This document shows, piece by piece, positions 36,348 to 48,762 of a stretch of 64,000 nucleotides of DNA. Numbering within the stretch: the first letter of the stretch is position 1; every line of letters starts with the position of its first letter. The notes under the pieces are model-generated. The model was given only the letters and a program-made list of their open reading frames with translations, searched no databases and was not told the origin of the DNA. Made by a program: the position numbers and the translations under genes. Location of the stretch: NCBI GenBank assembly GCA_029204225.1, contig CM055095.1:56912844-56976843 (forward strand), read 5' to 3'. The DNA is from Diphasiastrum complanatum (lineage: Eukaryota > Streptophyta > Lycopodiopsida > Lycopodiales > Lycopodiaceae).

Positions 36348-39300
36348 GTTGGCCGCAGTCCCTCTCTCCCGCGCTCCCCTTCCTGCCCGCTGCTTCCCCT
36401 CTCTCTTCCGCCCTCATTCCTACCTCTGCCTTGCCTCTGCCAAAAAACCTCCGCCCTCCCTGCGTTGCTCCAGTTGCCTAAATTCGCCCCCGCTGCCGTT
36501 CGCCTGCGAGCTACCTTGCCTTGTCCGCCCGTCCTGCCCTCTTTGCCTAGCTCCACCCTACCCTGTCCTCCGCCCTGCCCGCTTTGCGCCGTCCTGCCGT
36601 GCTTTGATTCGCCCTGTCCCGCTTTCTGCCCTGCCTGCTGCCCTACCCAGCATCCTGCTAGCGCTAAAGCTGCAAGTATAATTGTAACTCACTAGTTGTT
36701 ACTTAGAAGTTAGTATTTAATCTCAATCGCAGGCTTTCTGTTCATGCAATCCCTACGCATCATAGATGAACGCAACTGCTCCCTTCTTCAAAAGCACAGT
36801 TGCTACCCGGAGGCTGGAGCACGACTGCACACTTTGGAGGTATGTCCCAAGTTCCAACCATGTCCAATGTGCATGGACCATGAAGGAGTGCTATATCTTT
36901 CTCAGCATGCAGAGAGGCTATGTAGTATCATTTATGTATTTGAGGGTAGTTGCCTGATATTAGCTAAGGAAAACGAGCTTGGGGCCAATAGTAAATACAG
37001 CCACTTAAAAGTGCAATCCTTGAACTGCAAGAAAATTTCCGTTCAATATTCAAATTGTAACACTGTAGTTTCAAAAGAAGAAATCGCTCACTCTTTAACT
37101 TAGACACTGTACAATGCCAGCTACCTCAGCAAGAGTGGTGGCTAGAATCAGGAAGAAGAAACAACAGTCATTATAAAATAGGGTATCGCTATATGGATCA
37201 TGGAAGAAATAGCTCCTAGGTGCAAACAAAGATATTAGAGTAGATTTCTATTTCTGGGAAGCAGTTGCCACTATCCATGTGGCATGATCAATGAATTATG
37301 GTACATACTACAGTTACCAGTACAAGTTTGAAGCTAGTAGTTAGTAGTTACTAAAGTCTGAAAGGTGAAATGTTTAGGCTTTAACCCTTCAGAATTCGAA
37401 TTTCAACAGTAAAATTGTCTTAGGGTTGGCTGTTGTTTAAACTTTATTTGGTATTCACTATTTAATATTGGCCTTTTGTTCAACTACATTACATATTGGA
37501 CAATCCAAAAAAAATATAGGGGTTCGAAGCGGTTCCTGATTCAAACTCAGCAGTCCGATTCGAATCGGTTTGAATCAGTCAAATCGGCCCCCTGATTCAA
37601 ATCATTTGGAAACATTACACTGATCATCAGTCCTTGCGTTACCTGGAGACTCAGAAACATCTTAGTTATTACAATGTTATCATTACCACTTGCACTATCA
37701 TCCTGGTAAGAAACCAGGACTGAACCTTTTGAGTAGCATTTTGAAGGGATAACATGAAATAAGCCTTAAATTTTTTAAACCAAATTTTCCACTCGGTGCC
37801 ATCCGAAGACCTGGACTGAACAGAAAGTTGCACCTTATTTCAAAAATCTTAAACAAGCGAGCCAAGATGGCTAGTAGCTGGAAGGACTGGATCAATAGGA
37901 TGAGGTGGGGAAATAGGAGCAGGATCAACAACAATAGTTGGTGAAGCAAAAAGCTATGCAAGAACATTACTAGTCATCTGCTCAATATATCCAACGGTGG
38001 GTAGAGCATCAATTGAGGCTTGGAGGTCAGCAAAGTGACGGCCAGGAAAATCCAATCGACACTGAAAGTCATCAGAACTGGAAGAAGCAAGAGTAGTAGG
38101 CACCTTCGGAAGCAAATAGAAAGGTCTAGAATGGAGAAGAACAGAGTGGTAACAAAATGTAACAAGGCAAAAGTTACAAGCAAAGAGGATGAAGACAGAA
38201 AAGCGAAAGCTGTAACGGTTGAAAGGGGGATAAAACGGACCCGTAATCAGGCCAAAACTGGTTGTAAGGGGTGGTAATGCATTTCCTAGGAAACATCACA
38301 AGATGGAAAAACAGCCACAATGAAATGGTTACGGGCTCTGGAAACAAATTAATAGCAAGAAACTAGCAAAGGAAGACAAAGACTTGACAAAAGAGATAAG
38401 ACAGGCAAACATTAGTGAGGAAAGAGGGCACCAAGAAAAACGCAGGGTAGAGAAGGGGCGCTAGGTTTCTAGAATGAGGGCGATGGACGATGGACTATGG
38501 AACCGCATGGCAATGGAGGAAGATGACTTGCTAGAAGAGGCAGAAAAAAAATTCCAGCCAGAAGACGACAACAAATCAAGGCCATGAAAGTTTTCTGGTA
38601 CCATGTTAAGAACATTAATGCAGTCTCTCACAAAGATTTTCTTAGAACTATCCAAATCAAGAGCTTAACTCTCCAAATCAATCAACTAACTAGTAAAAAT
38701 ATCTGCCATCTATTTATCATCTACTAAAGTTAGGGCTACCAAAACTGGGGCAACATGGAATTCAAACGTTTCCTCCCAAGAATACTGAACCCAATTTTGA
38801 ATGTTGAAAATGAATGTACTGCTAATTCAACAAATGAGCCAATGATAACAACGGGTCCCAACATATGCAATGCTAAGTATGCACGGATTCTGTGCCCATA
38901 TCATTCTCTCCTGAAATGTACATGATGCCTTTATTATTCTTGGCTGATATGGGTTCACTATAATGGCATTATTTGGCCATTACACACGAGTGCATGCACT
39001 GGTACAAGAAGATGCTGACTACTTGATGTGATCTCTTCTTTCTTTTTATGGTACATGTGTTATTGCGGCTTTCCATTATCTCTACCATTTTATCTATAAT
39101 GGAAACCATCATCTCTGACAATTATCTCAGAAAGCATGATTTTGTGATGACTGATTCTTCTGCTTAGGTATCCATTCGCAATTCGACTGATTTTTGTTGA
39201 TGAACATATGCATTTTGGTGGCTGCTGGTCTTCTAGGACACTATTTAGCTTTCTTATAGCCTTGTTTAATATCACATCATTTTTTGTTACTGTGTTGCCA

Positions 39301-40304
39301 CACGCTAGTATTTGAGAAGGTAGCCTTATGTTAAATGTTTGTCCAAGTTGGGGTCAGTTGCTTTGAACTAATTCCTTCTTTCTTTAGATGTGCATTTTGC
39401 CTACCAATTAGTGTTCTGCTCTATGATTGTTCTTACGTTGATGATAATCCAATAAATCAGGCACAATATCATCACATTTAGTGAGATTTAATTATAAACT
39501 GACCTCTGGTTGTTGGCTGGGGCTACTTTCAAATGACTGCTATCATTGGCCTTTTTCTTACATTAGCTTGTATTTTTAAGCAGTTCAACATACCACAGGT
39601 TTTTTACATCACCGAACTTTTGCAACTAGGTTCTTGATTAGCACTGTAGTACTGATTAGCTTGCTGGATGTATGTCATCATTCTTTCGTGGTGATGTGAA
39701 GGGTGCTCAATATGGAGTGGTGGGTTTTATATGCGGATTTATTGGCCAGGGAATCGCCAGTTCAATCATGACTTTCAAGCGGTAAGTCCCATTCCTCAGG
39801 ATTTTTCACAAGAAGAAAATAATCCTGAGGTTGCGCATTTAGTGTCCTAGACTGTCATCTTACAGGAAAAGCTTTAGGAATTTGCCACTGCCTTGAGATA
39901 TGATTTCTTTTGATGTGTGTTGAGAATTAGTTCTATTTTCAAGGACTACTATTCTGTTTTGTAGGCATACCGATAGTGGAAAGTTTTTACATGTTATTGT
40001 GTATGCAATATGCTGATATTATTCTTGTTTTCAGAAAACTAAAAAAAGCTGACGAACACGACATTCCGATTCCACCACTTTTGCAAACTGCTGCATTATG
40101 GGGTGTGTTTTCTTTGATAACAAAAATAGTTCATGCATGTCAAAACAATTTTTATTTCTTTCTGTTTTTGCAATCTTGTTTGTCTTAAGTGAAAGTTGCT
40201 TAAGTGCCAAGTGGCCTATGTGGTTCAATGCTGACTTATATTTTAGCTGGCTGATATTCTCATTGGGAGGAAATTTAAAGATCCATTATAGTACAATGGA
40301 CCAG

Positions 40305-40364
<60 letters not shown>

Positions 40365-40577
40365 TCTACTTTTTGACATGCAGCTGTATTTATGGCTGTT
40401 TCTTCGAACACACGCTATCAGATCGTCAATGGCCTAGAACGTGTTGCTGAAGGTTCTTTGCTTGCAAAACGTGTACCACAATTTGCAATGGCATTTACTG
40501 TCGGGATACGTTTTGCCAATAATATCTATGGTGGAATGCAGTTCGTTGATTGGGCTAGATGGGCTGGAGTACAATAG
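20299..40577 (+). CDS. RER: RETICULATA-RELATED (DUF3411) plastid membrane protein, complete, seven exons
   Basis: Joining 20299-20955, 28574-28672, 28880-29097, 34115-34184, 39702-39781, 40035-40102 and 40384-40577 gives 1,386 nt, 461 residues plus TAG, with every junction in phase and GT-AG. Residues 1 to about 60 resemble a Ser-rich plastid transit peptide. Residues about 135-180 are Gly/Asp-rich and low complexity. The conserved family region starts at YGPILNSEEVSREAKARG and ends with RFANNIYGGMQFVDWARW. Hydrophobic segments fall in exon 3 (LVVGVVLDIVLVCMLAPF), exon 5 (GVVGFICGFIGQGIASSIM) and across exons 6-7. Members of this plant family are chloroplast-envelope proteins that affect mesophyll development and metabolite supply; the biochemical activity is not established. 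The ATG at 20,299 is the first in-frame one. Introns 1, 3 and 4 are 7.6, 5.0 and 5.5 kb and full of transposons, yet no coding lesion is seen, so it is probably functional. Assignment to a specific paralogue is not possible from memory. Confidence 0.93.
22345..23881 (-). repeat. 3' LTR of the intron 1 element
   Basis: Matches 25,433-26,560 over its length. It contains an extra copy of the U3 end: about 23,185-23,525 and 23,540-23,881 both run from a CCTATAGT(T)TTGGTGG-like block to AAGCTTGTAAAGGTAGC and TTTACAACA. It also has a 36-bp duplication near 22,845-22,915 that repeats GGACCGAATGGTCCCGAC. Confidence 0.88.
25433..26560 (-). repeat. 5' LTR of the intron 1 element
   Basis: This is the single-copy form of the LTR, 1,128 bp. 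Many GGCGCC words lie near its U3 end (26,430-26,530). It is bounded by TGTAGCGC at the left and CTTTACAACA at the right on the plus strand. Confidence 0.88.
26637..27559 (-). repeat. Solo LTR of a related family in RER intron 1
   Basis: The solo LTR is 26,642-27,554 (913 bp), flanked by the exact 5-bp duplication GAGAT at 26,637-26,641 and 27,555-27,559. The plus strand begins TGTTGCGCC and ends GCTTTACAACA, so the minus strand reads TGTTGTAAAGC...GGCGCAACA, the same start as the neighbouring element. The central part (about 27,000-27,245) is recognisably homologous to that element's LTR: ACTTTATT, GAGGTTACATT, CTATAGTTCTG and TAAAGCACG blocks. It is a typical product of recombination between two LTRs. 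Confidence 0.88.
27590..28190 (-). pseudogene. Ty3/gypsy reverse-transcriptase relic in RER intron 1
   Basis: 27,806-28,087 (minus) reads LRPSKFAWDALVLLHIKDDK then HMCMDSKGLNKLTIK, the RT motif-1/2 region of gypsy elements (usual form RPSxSPWxxPVLxVxKKDG ... R-x-CxDYRxLNKxTxK). Below it, with a shift, PFGLTNALANNN and IIVFLHDFVIYSRTLKGHIQH correspond to motifs 4 and 5, with HD replacing the catalytic DD. Frames are broken and about 60 residues between the parts are lost. It has no visible LTRs. Confidence 0.8.
28574..28672 (+). CDS. RER: RER exon 2 (residues 220-252)
   Basis: 33 codons from GALWPLGS to MLADPSFLFKLLTE. The acceptor is GGAACAG|GG and the donor GAG|GTATGA, phase 0 on both sides. 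It is short enough to be missed by ORF scanning. It fits between exon 1 (ending YFKLQ) and exon 3 (starting VAIDAGCATF) as expected for the family. Confidence 0.92.
28880..29097 (+). CDS. RER: RER exon 3 (residues 253-325)
   Basis: Encodes VAIDAGCATFAEVQKRGKDF, then the first clear transmembrane segment (about residues 283-302) and FGGRHPQGTMGRL. The acceptor is TTTGCAG|GTAG and the donor GAGCAG|GTAAAG. Two bases of a Ser codon carry over into exon 4. Confidence 0.94.
29098..30506. other. RER intron 3, part upstream of the hAT element
   Basis: AT-rich intron sequence without a recognised element except the CT tract at 30,186-30,230 and a C-rich block (CCCCCGCCCGCGACCCCCC) at about 30,095-30,120. 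Confidence 0.5.
30186..30230 (+). repeat. (CT)n microsatellite in RER intron 3
   Basis: About 22 uninterrupted TC/CT units, with CT on the same strand as the RER transcript. Confidence 0.98.
30507..32940 (+). mobile_element. hAT-superfamily DNA transposon in RER intron 3
   Basis: The element is 30,515-32,932 (2,418 bp), between perfect 8-bp target-site duplications CTGGAGAC at 30,507-30,514 and 32,933-32,940, the hallmark length for hAT. The terminal inverted repeats are CA(T/A)GGTTGCATTCAAACG, 17 of 18 matching. Both ends carry clusters of TTCAAACG/CGTTTGAA, likely transposase-binding subterminal repeats (30,525-30,575 and 32,850-32,925). It contains a plus-strand transposase gene with a frameshift and a missing central part, so it cannot now move on its own. 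Confidence 0.95.
30855..32489 (+). pseudogene. hAT transposase (BED finger, DUF659, dimerisation domain), internally deleted
   Basis: Three consecutive frames make up the gene. Frame 1 (30,855-31,300) starts MPKPKSNVWEHV and has a BED-type zinc finger (CRYC ... H), a KRGRP AT-hook-like motif and FFYANAIPFNVVK. It then shifts to a frame open at 31,208-32,014 with the DUF659/RNase H-like core: YGCTIVCDGWSDTRRRPIIN and VMDNASN (catalytic Asp candidates) and RCTCHCLDLL. Near 31,930 the sequence jumps to a third frame (to 32,489) with the hAT C-terminal dimerisation block (TPELQRLAIRILSQ, SPCERNWSTFSLIHTKRRNR) and an acidic tail. The region normally between the core and the dimerisation block, including the last catalytic acid, is mostly missing. 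It is therefore a non-functional copy. Confidence 0.92.
32941..34114. other. RER intron 3, part downstream of the hAT element
   Basis: No element or exon is recognised. A minus-strand open frame at 33,427-33,861 has no domain I know and looks accidental. Confidence 0.45.
34115..34184 (+). CDS. RER: RER exon 4 (residues 325-348)
   Basis: 70 nt encoding the end of a split Ser, then MFEAERPGRSFTLNQRVGT and LFVK. The acceptor is GTGACAG|C and the donor AAAG|GTAGGT. This microexon-sized piece is flanked by 5-kb introns on both sides and is identifiable only from family conservation and phase. Confidence 0.92.
36293..36345 (+). repeat. (CT)n microsatellite in RER intron 4
   Basis: About 26 uninterrupted CT units on the RER sense strand, followed by some 300 bp of C-rich sequence whose open frames (36,241-36,681) are composition artefacts. 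Confidence 0.98.
37690..38640 (-). pseudogene. Degenerate retroelement (copia-like) relic in RER intron 4
   Basis: On the minus strand AACATGGTACCAGA at 38,594-38,607 resembles an LTR end followed by a methionine-tRNA primer-binding site. Downstream, broken frames contain a Ser-rich stretch (38,470-38,560) and gag-like pieces (FADLQASIDALPTVGYIEQM at about 37,985-38,040, then PTIVVDPAPISPPHPIDPV). No complete domain is left. The assignment to copia rests mainly on the primer-site match. Confidence 0.35.
39702..39781 (+). CDS. RER: RER exon 5 (residues 349-375)
   Basis: Encodes GAQYGVVGFICGFIGQGIAS then SIMTFK and part of an Arg codon, giving the second hydrophobic segment with its conserved Gly spacing. 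The acceptor is GTGAAG|GG and the donor CAAGCG|GTAAGT. Confidence 0.93.
40035..40102 (+). CDS. RER: RER exon 6 (residues 375-398)
   Basis: Completes the Arg codon and encodes KLKKADEHDIPIPPLLQTAA then LW. The acceptor is TTTTCAG|A and the donor TGGG|GTGTGT. One base of the next Ala codon carries over. Confidence 0.93.
40304..40361 (+). repeat. (CT)n tract acting as the polypyrimidine region of RER intron 6
   Basis: About 28 CT units, one interrupted by CCT near 40,316. The tract ends 22 nt upstream of the exon 7 acceptor ATGCAG|CT. Intron 6 is only 281 nt, so the repeat makes up a fifth of it and supplies most of the pyrimidine tract. Confidence 0.9.
40384..40577 (+). CDS. RER: RER exon 7 (residues 398-461, stop TAG)
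   Basis: Encodes AVFMAVSSNTRYQIVNGLER, then VPQFAMAFTVG and RFANNIYGGMQFVDWARW, ending AGVQ-stop. It is the most recognisable DUF3411 block. The acceptor follows the CT tract in intron 6. Confidence 0.95.
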
Positions 40578-43500
40578 ATTCATTATCAAAATTGCAAACC
40601 ATTGTACACTTTGAATCAACTGCAATGGAAAGTCGTTTGCAGGAGCGAGTGTTGTGACAAAAGTCTCATTTTTGGAAAGTAATCTGCAGGATGAAGAGTC
40701 TCCTCTGGCCTTTTATTGGCTGCTCCAATTTGTGAAGAAATTTTCTACACTTTATAGATTATACGATACTGCAATCAATTCAAAATTGGTGCCCTTTAAT
40801 GTTTTCATCGAGTCCAGCACCCATATACAAGAATTGATTGTTACGTATTCTTTCAAATTTCACTAACAGTGTCTAGCCATGTGTACCTTCAGGATCTGGA
40901 CATTTTTATTGACAATTATTTTTGTAAACATTAAAAAAGATTCTGCAAGAAATCACCTTTCAACAACCTGCTCTACTGTTCAATTTTTTGTGTGAGGCTT
41001 TGATCTTTGAGATGTCACATATGGCTCCCTTCATTTGAGTTTGTGCCTGATTCTTTTCAGCAATCCAGCTAAAAACCACATAATCATTGCATGATCAGCA
41101 GTGAATGAGGTAGGCATAATGTAGAAGAGGAAGTTCTTGTTTGTACTGCCTTCAGCTTGTAGGAATTTACTTTCGATCTTTGATTTTGAGCATATTCTTA
41201 GCACGAATGCAACTACAGGAACCTGTGAAAAAAGCCAAGAATCCTGATATCCAGGCAAAAATAGTGATGCCCAAAATTCAATACTTTGAGGCAAGAGAAA
41301 AGAACCTAGAAAGCTGTATATATTCCTCATTATTAGTCGTTTTATCAGAATTCTTCACTTGAGCTTTTAGCTAGTGATGAATATCGTACCTTGGAATGTT
41401 AAGGAATTTGAATGCCCCTCAGACAATTGTTCAATCATTACTAGCTCGCATTCCCCACCTCTGATACCTAATCTGCATCCAAGAACCAAAGTGAGAGGAT
41501 TTATAGCAGAAATTTTGCACAAAGTTGTTAGTATGAAGTTTAACTTAATCATCACCCCCGGCCAATTGCACCATACAGTCCATCCTCACGTTTATCTTCA
41601 AAGAGAGGAGTATCCACCCCCAAAACTCAAGACCAGGAGATAAACTCAATATTGGAGCTATCATAAGCTGGGATTCACAATATATATAATTATGGATGGC
41701 CCTGGTGAGATCTTAGCTTAAGAGAAGAAAATGGGACTCCATGATTGACGAGTTTGATCACTGTGATGGTCATGACCTCAGCCATTATTTTTGAGTCCAC
41801 ACTTGGAGCGAATGTAGAAAAGCCAAGATGTCAGGTCAGTGAGACTTACAGATTTTATGCATCAAACCAAGTCCGAACTACCAAATAAAAGATATTAATA
41901 TTATGAATACTCTTCCCATATTTGACTGCACAGCATTTTAGATGAGATTGCTTACTCCTCCCAGCAACAAACATCAATAGGACAACTATCTGCATTGTGG
42001 AAAATTCTCGTATGGAGAAGCAACTATAAAACACAAATCAGTGCTACACTTGATATCAAGGACACCCTAATTGCCAAATTTCCAATTCACAAAGCCAAGG
42101 ACATTCTTAAAGAACTAGAAGAACAACGAAAAGCCCAAACATACAAGACTACACTTACTCCATAAACTCTGGTCAATATCGCTCATAAAAAACTCCTTCA
42201 AGTGATCTGTGCTAGAAATTACTGCATGATTGAGCTACTGATGAAGCAAAAGTAGCCATCCTTAGAAGGACCCCTCTCCATTGGCTGAGAGCGGTGGATT
42301 TCCCATTATCATTCTTTTGAAAAATTTAAAGCTTAAAGCTCAATAGGAGGATATTCGAAATCTTGAAATTAGTGGAACAAATTGCACTTCAATTCTCCCT
42401 TATAGTTCAAGCTCTATTAGCCTGTTCTGAATACATGTACAGTTACAAGGCTTGCCCTTGTGACGGAAGCCTCGATTCTTATGTTTAGCCAATAAGATGA
42501 CACTTAGTGATCTTAGAAAGACTCTCAAAACAATATTTATTGAGAAGAGATCTTCTAAATGCCCTCAACTCTTTACATCGAGAAAAAAAATGCCAGGATT
42601 TGAAAGCTCCATTCCAGATTTTTACTTGGCCCACTGAAGTCTATTGCACCCTCCCAAATTTTCCGACAAAAGGCGTCACCAAACTAACATCCAAAACTAC
42701 TTCTTCCACTTTGATTCACAATGCTCAATATTTGCCTATAAGATTTTCGCCAAAGCATCAACCAAACAGCTCACTCATCCACAAGTCTTCTGATCAATTT
42801 GGCTTTATTATCAATTAATAAATGTCTTCCATATACATCACTAAGAGCATGCCAAATATCACTTTTATCTTCTAGTCTAGTTTTCTAGAGTACTTGATTT
42901 TCATAAGTCTCAGTAATAGAACGACTTTCCCAGTTTATCCAAATATGGGAAATTCTTCCATTTAAGATTAGTTTTCAGTACTTTAAAGATTGTGTTTTTA
43001 AGTTCTCATGAGATAGCAATTTAGCTAGCCAAAAGCAGCTTTCATTGTTATGGTAGAGTAATCTTAGTATAATAAGGGTTGATAACTTAAACACTCTTAA
43101 AAGCACATAGATTTGTGCAAGAGCTACCGCATTCATAGGGATTGGAACGACATGGATTTGCCCTAATTCTATTGTGAATGTTAATATTAAGACTCTTTAC
43201 CAGTTGTAATATGCACACAGGTATTGTTTTACTTCTAAATAAGACACGATTAGGCTTTAAAATGCATAAAACAAGAAGATAGCTGGCGTGCTCTTGGAAA
43301 GCAAGAGTTATGAAAACTGTACATTACCTATTCTTCGTACAATAGGTACAAGTATTTGTATGGCATGGATTTGCCCCTATACTTATGTACAAATCCAAGC
43401 TACTCCTAGTTTGCTATTTGCAATCTATTTAGTACAGCTAGATTTCAGTACATAATGAACGGTTGAGCATAAAGAGAAGGACCAAAACCAATATACTGAT

Positions 43501-43673
43501 CAAAATGGTAGAAGCCTCTATACATTCCCTTGAAGACACATGTTAAAGCTCCACCTCCTTTGCCAAGACTTGCTCCCTCACAAAGTGATATGCCACCTCA
43601 ATATGCTTACTCCTAGCATGAAAGATAGGATTACTTGCCAACTTTTGGGAAGAATTGCAAAATAACAAAGCTA
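40578..43673. other. Intergenic, no gene recognised
   Basis: This includes the RER 3' UTR, for which no canonical AATAAA is seen close to the stop. The 41,374-41,643 frame (MMNIVPWNVKEF at its start) faintly resembles a LINE endonuclease N-terminus, but the rest does not support it. Confidence 0.45.
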
Positions 43674-44390
43674 GATTTTGTTGGAATGGCAAAGTGGAGC
43701 CACAGACCACGCTCAAAGAAATCCCATAAGTAGAAGTGGGACTTTGTTCAAAGTGGATATAAGTGGTAAATGTCTAAGTGTTTAATGTCCCCTGGTACCA
43801 GCCCCTTTGCGGGCAAGGGGAAGCACTTGGATTCGTGGGCGGCTAGGCGTCCGGGGACGGGATCCCGGAACGCAGCTCATGGAAGGGGCAAAAAGGCTCC
43901 ATGATTTTGGTGCAACCTCTGAACTAGAAAGGTTAAGTTGCATCACGGTGCAACCTCTGAACCAAAAAGGTTGAGTTGTATCCGTTGAAGGCCCACAGAA
44001 TTCCTACATGGTATCAGAGCAGGCAACGTGACCTGTGCCCCACTTTGAGGGGGAGTGTTGGGATGGCAAAGTGGAGCCACAGCTCACGCTCAAAGAAATC
44101 CCATAAGTAGAAGTGGGACTTTGTTCAAAGTGGATATAAATGGTAAATGTCTAAGTGTTTAATGTTCCCTGGTACCAACCCCTTTGCAAGCAAGGGGGAG
44201 CACTTGGATTCGTGGGCGGCTAGGTGTCCGGGGACGGTATCCCGGAACGCGACTCACGGAAGGGGCAAAAAGGCTCCATGATTTTGGTGCAACCTTTGAA
44301 CCAGAAAGGCTAAGTTGCATCACGGTGCAACCTCTGAACCAAAAAGGTTAAGTTGTATCCGTTGAAGGCCCACCGAATTCCTACAGATTT
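43674..44390 (+). mobile_element. TRIM (terminal-repeat retrotransposon in miniature)
   Basis: A complete 707-bp element (43,679-44,385) between exact 5-bp duplications GATTT (43,674-43,678 and 44,386-44,390). The two 330-bp LTRs (43,679-44,008 and 44,056-44,385) start TGTTGG and end CCTACA, and differ at about 19 positions by eye (roughly 94% identical). The internal domain is only 47 bp: a perfect primer-binding site TGGTATCAGAGC directly after LTR 1 (44,009-44,020) and a polypurine tract TTTGAGGGGGAG directly before LTR 2 (44,044-44,055). It codes for nothing, so it must be moved by proteins of other elements. I see no 5S rRNA-like segment, so it is not obviously Cassandra. Confidence 0.96.
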
Positions 44391-47367
<2,977 letters not shown>

Positions 47368-47424
47368 GGGTTTGCGGATCATCCCTGAAGCAGGAGCTAA
47401 TTCATGGCCGGTGAGCGGCTCCGG

Positions 47425-47723
<299 letters not shown>

Positions 47724-47725
47724 TA

Positions 47726-48507
47726 ATGGAATCAGACTGGGTTACTACCCGTCGGAAAGGAAAGAAGCAAACTGCTCCATCACCGCCTCTTTCTGCCTCA
47801 TCTCCAGCTCCTGCTTCTATGACACTCCTGGGCATCGATGCGATACATGCAGTGCGCCACCGCTTTCCGGTCTGATGTCTCTCATAACTAGTATGCACAC
47901 GGATCTGTTGGCTCTTCAAGAACGAGTAACTACACTTGAAACGGAAAATGCAAGCCTCAAAGCTCAAATGGATGCATTTAGCAAAGCTCTAGAAGTGAAC
48001 CCTGATCAGGTCAAGGCACTGGAGGAGAAAATTCAGACCTCGACAAAAAGTTGGGCCGACATGCTCAAAAATACCGAAGCAAAAAGTAATCAGATGGTTT
48101 CACAGGCAATGGAAGAACAAGCCAAACGAGAATACAAATCTCAAAACGTCCGTGTTAGAGGTCTTTCCGAAACTGACCCCCTGCTTGCAGCCAAAGAACT
48201 TCTGGCCTCACTTTCCTATGAGGAAGAGGAAGGCGTCGTGGAAGCAGCTTGGCACAGTAAGTTCAACTCTTCAGTTGTCTTCATTCGTTTCAAATACACT
48301 GATTATCGTAATGAAGTTCTTAAGCGTCGTGGATGTCTTAAAGGCAGTAACGTTTTCGTTTATGAGGATCTAACTGCCTTACAGTGGAAGGAACGGAAGC
48401 AACTCATTGAGGAAGCAAATGCAATAGGAAAAAGGGTTATTTTTTGGGATGGTCGACATTTTCTAGTCACCCCATCCGGAACTCATCACTCAGTGATGCC
48501 TACGTGA
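47726..48507 (+). pseudogene. LINE-like ORF1 (coiled coil, RRM-like, C-terminal domain)
   Basis: A start at 47,726 (MESDWVTTRRKGKKQ) is followed by a frameshift near 47,870 into a long frame ending at 48,507. The frame has a leucine-zipper-like coiled coil (LLALQERVTTLETENASLKA), an RRM-like segment (NVRVRGLSETDPLLAAKELL, then VVFIRFKYTDYRNEVLKRR) and a tail with DLTALQWKERKQLIEEANAI. This order and the EDLT...R/K block match ORF1 proteins of several non-LTR retrotransposons. No ORF2 (endonuclease/RT) follows. The 3' part ends in AATAAAG followed by TTTC and CT repeats at about 48,730-48,762. It could also be a host gene relic of similar build. Confidence 0.6.
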
Positions 48508-48762
48508 GAGCTTTTAGTCAACATAGATTTTTCAGACTGTATTTAAAGTTGCCTCCTGCGTGAGAGCCTTTCATTGAAGCTTATTGTTCGGAGTTAGGTG
48601 AAGAGATTTTTCTCTTCTTAGTTAGTTTGGTTTTAGTTTTGTTGTTTTGACGGCATTGCTCCTTCTTGGTGCCATCCATTTTGATGTACTTGTTTCGTCT
48701 TATATGCCTTTGAGCATGAAAAAAGACGTTAATAAAGATTTCTTTCTTTCTCTCTCTCTCAT
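48508..48762 (+). repeat. Putative 3' UTR and tail of the LINE-like element
   Basis: From the ORF1 stop the sequence continues to AATAAAG and then TTTCTTTCTTTCTCTCTCTCTC, ending about 48,762. A simple-repeat tail is common for non-LTR elements. No target-site duplication was identified. Confidence 0.4.

Larger units (their letters stand above)
34185..39701. other. RER intron 4 (5.5 kb)
   Basis: Contains a CT tract (36,293-36,345) followed by a pyrimidine/C-rich block to 36,660, a hAT-like end fragment near 37,518-37,610 (GATTCAAA and GATTCGAATCGG words), and a retroelement relic at 37,690-38,640. The rest is AT-rich with no recognised feature. Confidence 0.6.

Noticed and set aside
37500-37610. 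Separate hAT insertion with GATTCAAA/GATTCGAATCGG words
   Set aside because: The subterminal-like words are present, but no second end, TIR pair or 8-bp duplication could be found, so it is only mentioned within intron 4.
41374-41643. LINE endonuclease N-terminus (MNIVPWNV)
   Set aside because: Only the first few residues resemble the usual start. No later endonuclease motif (catalytic Glu, Asp-His) follows in any frame.
43679-44385. TRIM as a Cassandra element carrying 5S rRNA
   Set aside because: The LTR length and primer site would fit, but I see no 5S internal promoter (A-box/C-box) sequence in the LTR.
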